Positions 50,654-58,864 of a stretch of 64,000 nucleotides of DNA are shown here, piece after piece. The position numbers were made by a program, and so were the translations under genes. Below the pieces are notes generated by a model, which made no database searches, had not been told where the DNA came from, and saw only the letters and a list, made by a program, of their open reading frames with translations. The stretch lies in NCBI GenBank assembly GCA_027676805.1, contig JAQENU010000002.1, positions 310,001-374,000 on the forward strand. The letters run 5' to 3'. Origin of the DNA: Coprobacillaceae bacterium UN01-12pH3A. Lineage in GTDB: Bacteria; Bacillota_I; Bacilli_A; Erysipelotrichales; Coprobacillaceae. How positions within the stretch are numbered: the stretch's first letter is position 1; each line of letters opens with the position of its first letter.

Positions 50654-50676
50654 AGGTTAACTCTAGTTTTTTATTC
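50649..50676 (+). terminator. Rho-independent terminator after degV
   Basis: ACTAGAG-GTTAA-CTCTAGT followed by TTTTTTATT, overlapping the degV stop codon. Confidence 0.85.
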
Positions 50677-50703
50677 TTTTCTATAAAAGAATGGCTGGAA
50701 TTA

Positions 50704-50712
50704 TGCTATAAT
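50704..50712 (+). promoter_or_regulatory. Extended -10 promoter of rnj
   Basis: TGC-TATAAT (an extended -10 box) 38 bp before the RNase J start codon, without a good -35 box. Confidence 0.55.
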
Positions 50713-50749
50713 TTATTGAGATGAAAAATTTTAAAAAAGAGGTGAAATC

Positions 50750-52507
50750 ATGCCAACAGAAAAAGTTGCAAATAAAGAAAAAAATAATAAAGCTGCACAA
50801 CATGCGCCTAAGAAGCGCCCTCTTGCTGGCACTAAAGAACCTAGATATACACATGAAACAAAGGTATATGCTTTAGGTGGTTTAGGCGAAGTCGGTAAGA
50901 ATATGTATTGCATCGAACATGATAATGAAATCATCATTATTGATGCCGGTGTTAAATTTGCTGAGGAAGGATTACCAGGAATTGATTATATTATTCCGGA
51001 TTATTCTTATCTCGTTAAAAATCAAAAGAAAATCAAAGCCTTATTGATTACTCACGGCCATGAAGATCATATCGGAGGAATTCCTTTCTTACTACAATTA
51101 GTGACGGTTCCTTTCATTTATGCTTCTCCATTAGCAAGTGCGTTAATCAAACGTAAATTAGAAGAAAGAAAATTAACAAAAGCTTCTAAGATAATAGAAA
51201 TTGATGATTCTTCAAGAGTAGAAACGAAGTTCTTCAACATTGGTTTCTTTAGAACGAACCACTCTATCCCAGAATCTGTCGGGATTATTATCAATACCCC
51301 TAATGGACGTATTGTGACGACCGGTGACTTTAAATTTGATTTAACACCAGTCGGGGAACCGGCTGACTTTCAAAAAATGTCATTCTTAGGTACTACCGGA
51401 GTTACCCTTTTGATGAGTGATTCAACAAACGCAGAAGTACCGACTTTCTCACTGAGTGAAAAAGTGGTAGCTAATTCGATTCAAAATGAGTTCAGAAAAA
51501 CGGAAGGACGTATCATTGTCGCGACATTCGCATCTAATGTTGACCGTGTTCAGCAGATCGTTCAGGCAGCTGTGAAATTTGATCGTCGTATTCTTGTTTT
51601 CGGACGTTCAATGGAAAATGTTATTCAGACTTCCCGCAAGCTGGGACACATTAAATGTCCGGATCGCTATTTTATCAAAAGTGATGAAGCGAAGAAATTT
51701 CCTGACAGTCAGCTGTTGATTCTGTGTACAGGAAGTCAGGGAGAACCCTTGGCGGCATTGTCACGTATTGCTGCCGGAACCCATAAATTTATTCGTATTA
51801 AACCAACCGATACGATTATTTTCTCATCAAGTCCGATTCCCGGAAATGCAGCGAGCATTAATCGTGTCGTAAACAAGCTCTTTAGATTAGGAGCTCGTGT
51901 ATTAACACATTCTCCGTTAAACAGTCTGCATACATCAGGACATGCTTCTCAGGAAGAACAAAAACTAATGTTACTGCTAACAAGTCCTAAATATTTTTTC
52001 CCGGTTCATGGAGAATACCGTATGCTTAAAATTCACAGTGAATTAGCGCATGATGTCGGCATTCCTAAAGAAAATACTTTCGTTCTTTCAAACGGCGATG
52101 TCATTATCTTAAAAGATGGAGAAGCTCGTTTAGGAAATCGTATCCATGCTGATGATATCTATGTCGATGGAAATGATATTACCGGATTGTCCACTGCAGT
52201 GCTAAGAGATCGTCAGATCTTATCTGAAGATGGAATGGTATCCATTCTTATCAGTATGGATTCACGTACTGGTAAGCTGCTGGCTCGTCCGGTGATCGTA
52301 TCTCGTGGATTTGTCTATATGAAAGACAGTTACCAATTGATTAAAGAAGCAGAACGTTTAGTACAAGATGCTTTAAACAAATTATTAGCAGGAAAGACGA
52401 CATTCAGTGAAATTAAGAATACGATTCGTGATACTTTAAGTCCATATTTCTATCGTAAAACGAAAAGAAATCCAATGATCATTCCGGTGATCATGAATAA
52501 AAAATAA
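50750..52507 (+). CDS. rnj: Ribonuclease J
   Basis: A 585-residue metallo-beta-lactamase / beta-CASP ribonuclease of mRNA decay and processing. The metal site THGHEDHIGG (His102-x-His-x-Asp-His107) and the downstream TGDFKFD, SDSTNA, TSGHASQEE and FFPVHGEYRM motifs are complete. The N-terminal 30 residues are basic and disordered, an extension seen in several Firmicutes. Its TAA shares a base with the ATG of the next gene. Confidence 0.97.
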   Translation: MPTEKVANKEKNNKAAQHAPKKRPLAGTKEPRYTHETKVYALGGLGEVGKNMYCIEHDNEIIIIDAGVKFAEEGLPGIDYIIPDYSYLVKNQKKIKALLITHGHEDHIGGIPFLLQLVTVPFIYASPLASALIKRKLEERKLTKASKIIEIDDSSRVETKFFNIGFFRTNHSIPESVGIIINTPNGRIVTTGDFKFDLTPVGEPADFQKMSFLGTTGVTLLMSDSTNAEVPTFSLSEKVVANSIQNEFRKTEGRIIVATFASNVDRVQQIVQAAVKFDRRILVFGRSMENVIQTSRKLGHIKCPDRYFIKSDEAKKFPDSQLLILCTGSQGEPLAALSRIAAGTHKFIRIKPTDTIIFSSSPIPGNAASINRVVNKLFRLGARVLTHSPLNSLHTSGHASQEEQKLMLLLTSPKYFFPVHGEYRMLKIHSELAHDVGIPKENTFVLSNGDVIILKDGEARLGNRIHADDIYVDGNDITGLSTAVLRDRQILSEDGMVSILISMDSRTGKLLARPVIVSRGFVYMKDSYQLIKEAERLVQDALNKLLAGKTTFSEIKNTIRDTLSPYFYRKTKRNPMIIPVIMNKK

Positions 52508-53325
52508 TGAAGAAGCTTCATTACTTAAAAGTTATTGTAATATTATTACTGATCGCAGTGATAGGAGTAACCGCTTATTTAAGCTTTTATCGTACTCCTT
52601 ATGCGATCAGTCTTTCTAAACACGAAGTCGTTCATACAGATTTGCCGGAAGCTTTCAATAATTTTAAAGTAGGATATTTTTCCGATCTCGATTTAAAAGA
52701 TAATGATGATATTACACGTCTTAAAAAAATAGTAGAAAAAATAAATGCACAAAATTTTGATTTAGTTCTTTTTGGCGGTGATATCTTCGATGAACAGATC
52801 ATCAGTAAAGATGAAGTCAGTCAGCTTTTAAATCAAATTACAGCTAAATACGGAAAATTTGCCGTATTAGGTGAAAAAGATTATACTAGTGTCAATGATA
52901 CCAAGAGTATTTTGCAGTTAGGCGGATTTGAAGTACTGTCAAATGAAGCACGTTCTATCTACTACAACAACAGCTCAATTACTTTATTCGGCTTGGAATC
53001 TGCTGATAATTTAGGTACTTTAATCAATGCCAACAACAGCGGTAACTATAAAATTGCTTTAGTGCATCAGCCTGATTTCTTTACAAATACGGTTGGCAAA
53101 GACATTGAATTACAGTTATCAGGACATTCACATGGCGGTTATATCTATCTTCCGTTTTTGGGTCCATTGATTACTGTTGATGGAGCAAAAGCCTATAACC
53201 ATGGCCGTTATGATGTTGGCGCTTCAACCTTGATCGTTTCCAATGGTCTGGGAATGGAAAGCGGACAGTCAGCACGTCTGTTCTGTACTCCCGATATCCT
53301 GCAAGTCACACTGAAAAACAAATAG
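52507..53325 (+). CDS. Metallophosphoesterase-like membrane protein with altered metal site
   Basis: A 272-residue protein with an N-terminal membrane helix (about 7-26) and a calcineurin-like fold of the YkuE/YaeI type: FSDLDLKD, GGDIFDE, LVHQPD (His187) and the end motif SGHSHGGYIYLPFLGPLI (His207, His209). The usual Asp-x-His is Asp60-x-Asp62, and the usual GNHD/E is GEKD (122-125), so the Asn and His that bind metal and phosphate are absent. It may have lost or changed activity. It is translationally coupled to RNase J (TAATG overlap). Confidence 0.85.
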   Translation: MKKLHYLKVIVILLLIAVIGVTAYLSFYRTPYAISLSKHEVVHTDLPEAFNNFKVGYFSDLDLKDNDDITRLKKIVEKINAQNFDLVLFGGDIFDEQIISKDEVSQLLNQITAKYGKFAVLGEKDYTSVNDTKSILQLGGFEVLSNEARSIYYNNSSITLFGLESADNLGTLINANNSGNYKIALVHQPDFFTNTVGKDIELQLSGHSHGGYIYLPFLGPLITVDGAKAYNHGRYDVGASTLIVSNGLGMESGQSARLFCTPDILQVTLKNK

Positions 53326-53356
53326 AGGAGCAAAAATTATTGCCCCTCTTTTTTTA
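53322..53356. terminator. Bidirectional terminator
   Basis: AGAGG-GGCAAT/ATTGCC-CCTCT-type stem (AGAGGAGCAAAAATTATTGCCCCTCT in parts), with T-runs on the right strand. It lies between the metallophosphoesterase gene and the convergent pflA. Confidence 0.75.
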
Positions 53357-54098
53357 ATTCACTTTTACGATCTTTATAGCCTTTTAAAACAACCTTACGT
53401 GCCTCAATTGCTTCTGACTTATCCAATGCCGGAATCCCTTCTAATGGATAATTCATTCCTAAGCTCTTATATTTATTGATTCCCATGGTATGATAAGGCA
53501 GAATATCCAATGCCTTAATATTGTGGAACTGTCCAATATAGTACCCTAACTGATAAAGATAATCATCGTTTTGTGTTATTGTTGGAACAACCACATGTCG
53601 AATCCAAACTTCCTTGCCAATCTCGTCAAGATAAGTTAAAAAATCCAAGATGCGGTCATTTTTCTGCTGTGTCAGTTTGATATGCTCCTGAGGATCAATA
53701 TGCTTAATATCCAGCATAACCAAATCAGTCACAGCCATTAAACCATTCATCTTTTCCAATGCTTTTTCTTCTCTGGAGAAGGTAATCCCTGATGTATCTA
53801 AGCAAGTATGAATCCCTTTTTCCTTCGCTTTTGCAAACAGCTCTGTAACAAAATCCATCTGCATCAGCGGTTCTCCGCCGGTAACCGTTAAACCGCCTTC
53901 TTTATAAAAAGATTTATTTTCATCATAAGCCTCTAAAATTTCTTTTGTTGTCATCTTATTTCCGGTATTTAATTCCCAAGTATCCGGATTATGACAATAC
54001 AAACAGCGCATTGGACAACCTTGAGTAAACACGACAAAACGAATCCCCGGTCCATCAACAGTACCAAACGATTCAGTTGAATGTATATATCCTTCCAT
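53337..54098 (-). CDS. pflA: Pyruvate formate-lyase activating enzyme
   Basis: A 253-residue radical SAM enzyme that installs the glycyl radical on pyruvate formate-lyase. The cluster motif CPMRCLYCHNPD (Cys-x3-Cys-x2-Cys) and LTVTGGEPLMQ are intact. Its target here would be the separate radical-bearing protein at 55516. It is on the same strand as the pfl genes but separated from them by a phosphotransferase gene and a terminator. A TATAAT lies about 30 bp before its start. Confidence 0.97.
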   Translation of the reverse strand: MEGYIHSTESFGTVDGPGIRFVVFTQGCPMRCLYCHNPDTWELNTGNKMTTKEILEAYDENKSFYKEGGLTVTGGEPLMQMDFVTELFAKAKEKGIHTCLDTSGITFSREEKALEKMNGLMAVTDLVMLDIKHIDPQEHIKLTQQKNDRILDFLTYLDEIGKEVWIRHVVVPTITQNDDYLYQLGYYIGQFHNIKALDILPYHTMGINKYKSLGMNYPLEGIPALDKSEAIEARKVVLKGYKDRKSELKKEGQ

Positions 54099-54299
54099 AA
54101 CGCGCCCTCCATTCTTGTTTCACTCTACATATTATAACATTATTCAATATAAAAAGAAGCTGTAATGCGTAAATAGTTAACATTATCAATACAACCGTTT
54201 TTTCTAAAAGTCACATCCATCTTTTGACATACTTTAAGAGTATTACTTTCTTGTTTTTTAGTTTATTTTCCTTTTAACCATATTCTAACAGATATTTAT

Positions 54300-55319
54300 C
54301 TATGATTTTATATTTGATATACAACTTAAAATTTTATCATAATCAATAAACGCATACGATGCTCCTGATGTTATTCTCTCTTTATGCCAATTCAAATACC
54401 ACTCTCGAAGATGGGCTAAATTCTCAGGCCAAAAATTTTGACCAGCTATATATTCATCAGCCATCTGATACTTCATAAATAAGTCAATTTTTTTAATCCA
54501 ATACTCACTTATGTTATTTTTTAGTAAATAACCATTTAAATAAGCAATAAAACAAGTCTCTGCATAATTCGTTCTCTCTTCTTCACTTTTATATGTTAAT
54601 GGTCCAGCACCCTTTTGTATTAGAAAGAATAAAGCACTTGCTATATCTGCTGCATACCAGTTAAATTGACAAGCATTAAAGTCAAACAACTTAATATTTT
54701 CTTTATCCACGAAAAAATTATCTGTATGAATATCGTAATGAATAATTCCATAACTTTCTTGATCTATAGGAAGAAGACAAATTTCATCATGGTATTTTTG
54801 TTGACATTGGCGAACAGCTTCATCCTCAATCAAATTTTTAAAGCGCCATGAAGTTGCAGGACTATTCCACTCAAATTCAGGTATACGAATATTTCCTTCA
54901 TACGCTCTTGTCAATCGGTGCATTCTCCCCATAAGTTTGCCGAGATTAAAAAATAAAGTTTCATTAAATTCCATTGGATTGTTCACATCAACTATTTTTC
55001 CCGATGCTTTTTCAAACAAACAAAGAATATAGGAATTCTCATCTAGTCTTGCTATTTCATACAAATTGCCTTTTATACTTCGCTGAGGTTTTACGATATT
55101 ATCCAAATGGTTTGCTAAATATGCCATCCATTTCAGTTCAAATTCTATATATTTTTCACTTTCAGGCTTGTATTTAGAAGCACGCAATATATATCGTTCC
55201 CCTTCTTTTTCTACTTCGAAAACTCTATTTCCTGTATACCCCATTGCCACCTCTTTAACAAATTGTACATCATAGAACGCTTCGGCTTGTTTTATTATCA
55301 AATTATTCTCTATATTCAT
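54300..55319 (-). CDS. Phosphotransferase of the APH/choline kinase fold
   Basis: A 339-residue kinase-like protein. The catalytic loop HYDIHTDNFFV fits H-x-D-x4-N and the metal-binding FDFNACQFNWYAADIA follows. Opening residues (VKEVAMGYTGNRVFEVEKEG) form the nucleotide loop. It phosphorylates a hydroxyl on a small molecule; the substrate is unknown and it should not be read as an antibiotic resistance gene. It interrupts the pfl gene group between pflA and the radical domain gene. Confidence 0.9.
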   Translation of the reverse strand: MNIENNLIIKQAEAFYDVQFVKEVAMGYTGNRVFEVEKEGERYILRASKYKPESEKYIEFELKWMAYLANHLDNIVKPQRSIKGNLYEIARLDENSYILCLFEKASGKIVDVNNPMEFNETLFFNLGKLMGRMHRLTRAYEGNIRIPEFEWNSPATSWRFKNLIEDEAVRQCQQKYHDEICLLPIDQESYGIIHYDIHTDNFFVDKENIKLFDFNACQFNWYAADIASALFFLIQKGAGPLTYKSEEERTNYAETCFIAYLNGYLLKNNISEYWIKKIDLFMKYQMADEYIAGQNFWPENLAHLREWYLNWHKERITSGASYAFIDYDKILSCISNIKS

Positions 55320-55465
55320 TAGCTTCTCCTCCTATTATTTTAGTTATAGGAAATAACTCACGGGATAATACTTCTAATTAAATAATCCCCTTATGCCTAT
55401 CCCACTTCAACCGTAAGGCGATTTATACTTGCGGCTTTATCGTACACCTAAATTCCACAAAATTA

Positions 55466-55506
55466 AAAATCGAAATAATGGTATTGAACCATTACTCCGA
55501 TTTTAT
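55466..55506 (-). terminator. Rho-independent terminator of the pfl operon
   Basis: AAAATCG-GAGTAATGG-TTCA-ATACCATTA with CGATTTTT following on the minus strand, 10 bp past the stop codon of the glycyl-radical gene. Confidence 0.8.
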
Positions 55507-55515
55507 TACTGCCTC

Positions 55516-55755
55516 TTACATTGAATCGTGGAAAGTACGTGCGATAACGTCATCTTGCTGTTCTTTTGTAAGTTTAACGAAGTTAACTGCATATCCTGAT
55601 ACACGGATTGTTAATTGTGGATAGTTTTCAGGGTGAGCCTGAGCATCTAATAATGTTTCTTTAGTAAAAACATTAACATTTAAATGATGTCCACCTTTTT
55701 CAACATAACCATCTAATAAAGATACTAAATTATCGATTTGAGCTTGATTTGCCAT
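55516..55755 (-). CDS. Stand-alone glycyl-radical domain of pyruvate formate-lyase (GrcA-like)
   Basis: A 79-residue protein equal to the C-terminal domain of [23 protein letters not shown] matches the helix that precedes the radical loop, and [15 protein letters not shown] contains the radical Gly (Gly54); [18 protein letters not shown] is the usual PFL end. The neighbouring large subunit lacks exactly this domain, so here it is likely an essential subunit, not the repair factor GrcA/YfiD known in E. coli. ATG with GGAGGGGAATACT upstream. Confidence 0.95.
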   Translation of the reverse strand: MANQAQIDNLVSLLDGYVEKGGHHLNVNVFTKETLLDAQAHPENYPQLTIRVSGYAVNFVKLTKEQQDDVIARTFHDSM

Positions 55756-55770
55756 AGTATTCCCCTCCTA

Positions 55771-55977
55771 TTAAAAGTCGTCGTCTTCATCAGTAAAGAA
55801 CGTTGGAATCTGGCATGCTGACTGTACGCCGCATGAGTCCAAGCCTTTCTTTACTTCTATTTTATCAACATTGAATTCTTCGCTGTCATCATTGAACTGC
55901 ACGTTCATATGACCACCGCCATCCTCAACAAATTGATCTAACATTTTAATTAATTCTTCTACTTTTTTTTCGTTCAA
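55771..55977 (-). CDS. Small PFL-associated protein, paralogue of the radical domain without the radical glycine
   Basis: A 68-residue protein. Its first half (KVEELIKMLDQFVEDGGGHMN) aligns with the first half of the 79-residue radical protein ([21 protein letters not shown]). The second half is unrelated: it lacks RVSGYA and instead has GLDSCGVQSACQ with two cysteines and an acidic end DEDDDF. The start is a TTG with AAAAGGAAG upstream. It lies 17 bp after the PFL body and 15 bp before the radical gene, so all three are co-transcribed. It could compete for, or assist, docking. Confidence 0.82.
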   Translation of the reverse strand: MNEKKVEELIKMLDQFVEDGGGHMNVQFNDDSEEFNVDKIEVKKGLDSCGVQSACQIPTFFTDEDDDF

Positions 55978-55994
55978 AAGAATCGCTTCCTTTT

Positions 55995-58052
55995 TTATTT
56001 ATCTTCTAAATCAATATCAACATCCAAGTCACCAACAAATACTTGGTCATCTTTACCTAAAGCCCCTGGAATGATTGAGAAAGTGTTAGAAATACCATCT
56101 TGTGCATCTTTAAATGGTAATTTTGCTACTGAAGCAAGTGAAGCAACAGCACCATGAGTATCTCTGCGATGCATTGGGTTAGCACCTGGAGCAAATGGTT
56201 CCCCTTTCTTTCTGCCATCCGGTGTACTTCCTGTTGCTTTACCATAAACAACATTAGAAGTAATTGTTAAGATAGATGTTGTAGGAACACTGTCACGGTA
56301 AGTATGATGAGATCTTACTTTATCCATGAATGTTTTTACTAACCAAGTTGCAATTTCATCAGCTTTGTCGTCATTGTTACCGTATTTAGGGAAGTCTCCT
56401 TCAGTAATGAAGTCTGTTACGATACCATCTTCATCTCTGACACATTTAACTTTTGCATATTTAATTGCTGATAATGAGTCTGCTACTACTGAAAGACCGG
56501 CAATTCCTGTCGCGAAATAACGTTTAACATCTCTGTCATGTAATGCCATTTGAATTCTTTCATAGCAGTATTTATCATGCATATAGTGGATGATATTTAA
56601 TGAGTTAACATAAACCCCAGCTAACCAGTCCATCATATCTTCATATTTAGATACAACATCGTCGAAATATAAATATTCCCCTTCAACAGGTCTGAATTTA
56701 GGACCCACTTGTTTTTTAGAAACTTCATCGATACCCCCGTTGATTGCATATAATAAACATTTAGCTAAGTTAGCACGAGCTCCAAAGAACTGCATTTCTT
56801 TACCCACAACCATTGAAGATACACAACATGCGATAGCGTAGTCATCACCATGAGTAACTCTCATTAAGTCATCATTTTCATATTGAATTGAAGATGATTT
56901 GATTGACATGCTTGCACAGTATGCTTTGAAGTTAGCAGGTAAACGAGTTGACCATAAAACAGTTAAGTTTGGTTCCGGTGCAGCTCCTAAGTTGTCTAAT
57001 GTGTGTAAATATCTGAATGAAGTTCTAGTAACCATTGGACGTCCATCGATACCAACACCACCGATTGATTCAGTTACCCATTGCGGATCTCCTGAGAATA
57101 ATGCATTGTAATCTGGAGTACGCGCAAATTTAATCAATCTCAATTTCATGATGAAATGATCTACTAATTCTTGTGCTTCTTCTTCTGTTAATACACCATT
57201 TTTAATATCTCTTTCGATATAGATATCAATAAATGTTGAAGTTCTACCTAAAGACATTGCAGCCCCATTTTGTTCCTTAACTGATGCTAAGTAACCAAAA
57301 TATAACCATTGAATAGCTTCTTTAGCTGTTGCTGCTGGTTTTGAGATATCTAAACCATAGATTTTTCCTAATTCTTTCAATTCTCCTAAAGCTCTGATTT
57401 GTTCACTTAATTCTTCACGCAAACGAATATTTTTACTATTCATACGGGCAACATGTGATGTAGCGAATTGTTCTTTTTTATCTTCAATTAAGCGATCTAC
57501 TCCATATAATGCAACACGTCTGTAATCTCCGATAATACGTCCGCGTCCGTAAGCATCAGGTAATCCAGTAATGATATGAGAAGATCTGCATGCTCTCATT
57601 TCTGGAGTATAAACATCGAATACACCTTGGTTATGTGTTTTTCTGTATTTTGTAAAAATGTTTACAATTTCAGGATCTACTTCGTATCCATTATCTGCAC
57701 ATGCTTGCTGTGCCATACGAATTCCACCAAAAGGTTGTAAAGATCTTTTGAATGGTTTTTCTGTTTGGAAACCAACGATCTTTTCTTTTGATTTATCTAA
57801 ATAACCTGCTTCATGTGATGTGATGGTAGATACTACTTTAGTATCCATATCTAAAACACCACCGGCATCTCTTTCCTTAGCAGTTAAATCCATAACTTGA
57901 TCCCATAATTCTAAAGTAGCTTTAGTAGGTCCAGCTAAGAATGATTCATCTCCTGTGTAAGGTGTGTAGTTTAATTGGATGAAATCTCTTAAGTTGATTT
58001 CAGAAGTCCATTTACCTTCTACAAACCCTTCCCATGCATTTGTTAAACTCAT
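55995..58052 (-). CDS. pflB: Pyruvate formate-lyase catalytic body lacking the glycyl-radical domain
   Basis: About 685 residues, against about 760 for a whole PFL. It cleaves pyruvate with CoA to acetyl-CoA and formate. The active-site cysteine pair is in [12 protein letters not shown] (residues 409-410), with [22 protein letters not shown] and the final [17 protein letters not shown]. It stops, after an acidic tail, just where the helix leading to the radical loop should begin. The ATG at 58052 behind CAGGGGGTTTAAACAC is used; the upstream in-frame start at 58094 lies inside the promoter's -10 box. Confidence 0.97.
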   Translation of the reverse strand: MSLTNAWEGFVEGKWTSEINLRDFIQLNYTPYTGDESFLAGPTKATLELWDQVMDLTAKERDAGGVLDMDTKVVSTITSHEAGYLDKSKEKIVGFQTEKPFKRSLQPFGGIRMAQQACADNGYEVDPEIVNIFTKYRKTHNQGVFDVYTPEMRACRSSHIITGLPDAYGRGRIIGDYRRVALYGVDRLIEDKKEQFATSHVARMNSKNIRLREELSEQIRALGELKELGKIYGLDISKPAATAKEAIQWLYFGYLASVKEQNGAAMSLGRTSTFIDIYIERDIKNGVLTEEEAQELVDHFIMKLRLIKFARTPDYNALFSGDPQWVTESIGGVGIDGRPMVTRTSFRYLHTLDNLGAAPEPNLTVLWSTRLPANFKAYCASMSIKSSSIQYENDDLMRVTHGDDYAIACCVSSMVVGKEMQFFGARANLAKCLLYAINGGIDEVSKKQVGPKFRPVEGEYLYFDDVVSKYEDMMDWLAGVYVNSLNIIHYMHDKYCYERIQMALHDRDVKRYFATGIAGLSVVADSLSAIKYAKVKCVRDEDGIVTDFITEGDFPKYGNNDDKADEIATWLVKTFMDKVRSHHTYRDSVPTTSILTITSNVVYGKATGSTPDGRKKGEPFAPGANPMHRRDTHGAVASLASVAKLPFKDAQDGISNTFSIIPGALGKDDQVFVGDLDVDIDLEDK

Positions 58053-58093
58053 GTGTTTAAACCCCCTGTTTGATTTTTTATTTTTCCTAGTCA

Positions 58094-58122
58094 ATTATAG
58101 CACCGCCAAAATATGAATACAA
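58094..58122 (-). promoter_or_regulatory. Promoter of the pfl operon
   Basis: TTGTAT (58122-58117), a 17-bp spacer and TATAAT (58099-58094) on the minus strand, 42 bp before the pflB start codon. The rest of 58123-58358 shows no gene. Confidence 0.82.
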
Positions 58123-58358
58123 CAAATTTATTACAATTTTAAAAAATTATTAGTATTTCATAAAAGAGTACTAGAAATGATAAATAAAACGCTGTAAAAG
58201 AAGATAATTAAAAGTGATCACACTATTAATGTATCAGATAATAATTCCTATTACCACTTATTTGCTTGTTTATTTTCAATATCAAATTCTGCTCTTTTCA
58301 GCATGTTAATTATATCACAATAGACTTATATCGACAATTAAAAGCATTCAAAACTGTA

Positions 58359-58385
58359 TAAAAAAACTGCCTAGAATGGCAGTAT
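58359..58385 (-). terminator. Rho-independent terminator after the EIIB-like gene
   Basis: ACTGCC-ATTCTA-GGCAGT followed by TTTTTTTATA on the minus strand. Confidence 0.85.
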
Positions 58386-58387
58386 AT

Positions 58388-58744
58388 TTAAACTTTCGCT
58401 TTCATTTCACTTTCAATTGCCTGAGAGGTTTTTCCAAAGATCATTGAAACCTTATTTTCATTTTGAACAATTCCGCTGGCTCCTAAAGCTTTTATTTTTT
58501 CTGCTTCAATTGCTTTAGGTTCTTTAAGCTCAACTGTTACTTTTGACATTGAGCTGCTGATCTCTTTAATATTGCCACTACCGCCAAGTGCTGATAATAA
58601 ATGTTCAATATCAACGCCGGATTTAGCTAATACTTTCTGTTTTGGCTTTTTATTCTTTAAATAAAAACGAATTCCTAAAAGAAGCACTGCGATCGCAATC
58701 ACTCCTAAAGCTATATATAAATAAAGTTCATTTCCCATTTTCAT
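58388..58744 (-). CDS. Membrane-anchored EIIB-like protein without the phospho-cysteine
   Basis: A 118-residue protein. One N-terminal membrane helix (about 6-27) and a basic linker are followed by a glucose-type PTS EIIB fold: DIEHLLSALGGSGNIKEI and IKALGASGIVQNENKVSMIFG match the family. The position of the phosphorylated Cys (normally Cys-x-T-R-L-R) reads SSSMSKVTV, so it has no Cys and cannot carry phosphate. It may serve as a sensor or a structural partner. No EIIC or EIIA gene is beside it. Confidence 0.8.
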   Translation of the reverse strand: MKMGNELYLYIALGVIAIAVLLLGIRFYLKNKKPKQKVLAKSGVDIEHLLSALGGSGNIKEISSSMSKVTVELKEPKAIEAEKIKALGASGIVQNENKVSMIFGKTSQAIESEMKAKV

Positions 58745-58766
58745 GTATCCTTTCTTACGGTATTCT

Positions 58767-58794
58767 TTGTATTTTCTTCAATTTATAGTATACT
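58767..58794 (+). promoter_or_regulatory. Promoter of the SEDS gene
   Basis: TTGTAT, a 16-bp spacer and TATACT, about 25 bp before the leader ORF at 58817. Confidence 0.6.
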
Positions 58795-58816
58795 ATAGTC
58801 TAGAGGTGAAGGAAAC

Positions 58817-58864
58817 ATGAAAATAGAGAATTTTAAGTTAAGAGGAAGAGATTCGTGGATGTAG
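58817..58864 (+). CDS. Possible 15-codon leader ORF overlapping the SEDS start
   Basis: ATG at 58817 behind AGGTGAAGGAAAC opens a frame coding for KIENFKLRGRDSWM after the Met, ending in TAG at 58862. The stop overlaps the GTG start of the next gene in another frame (GTGGATGTAG). Read across a one-base shift it would add RDSW directly before DVEKKQ of the SEDS protein. It is either a coupling leader or the true N-terminus split by a frameshift. Confidence 0.4.
   Translation: MKIENFKLRGRDSWM

Noticed and set aside
54300..55319. Aminoglycoside resistance gene
   Set aside because: Only the general kinase-fold motifs are present; nothing links it to a known resistance enzyme.
55516..55755. E. 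coli-type GrcA/YfiD stress repair factor
   Set aside because: The neighbouring PFL body lacks this domain, so the protein is better explained as a required subunit than as a repair spare.
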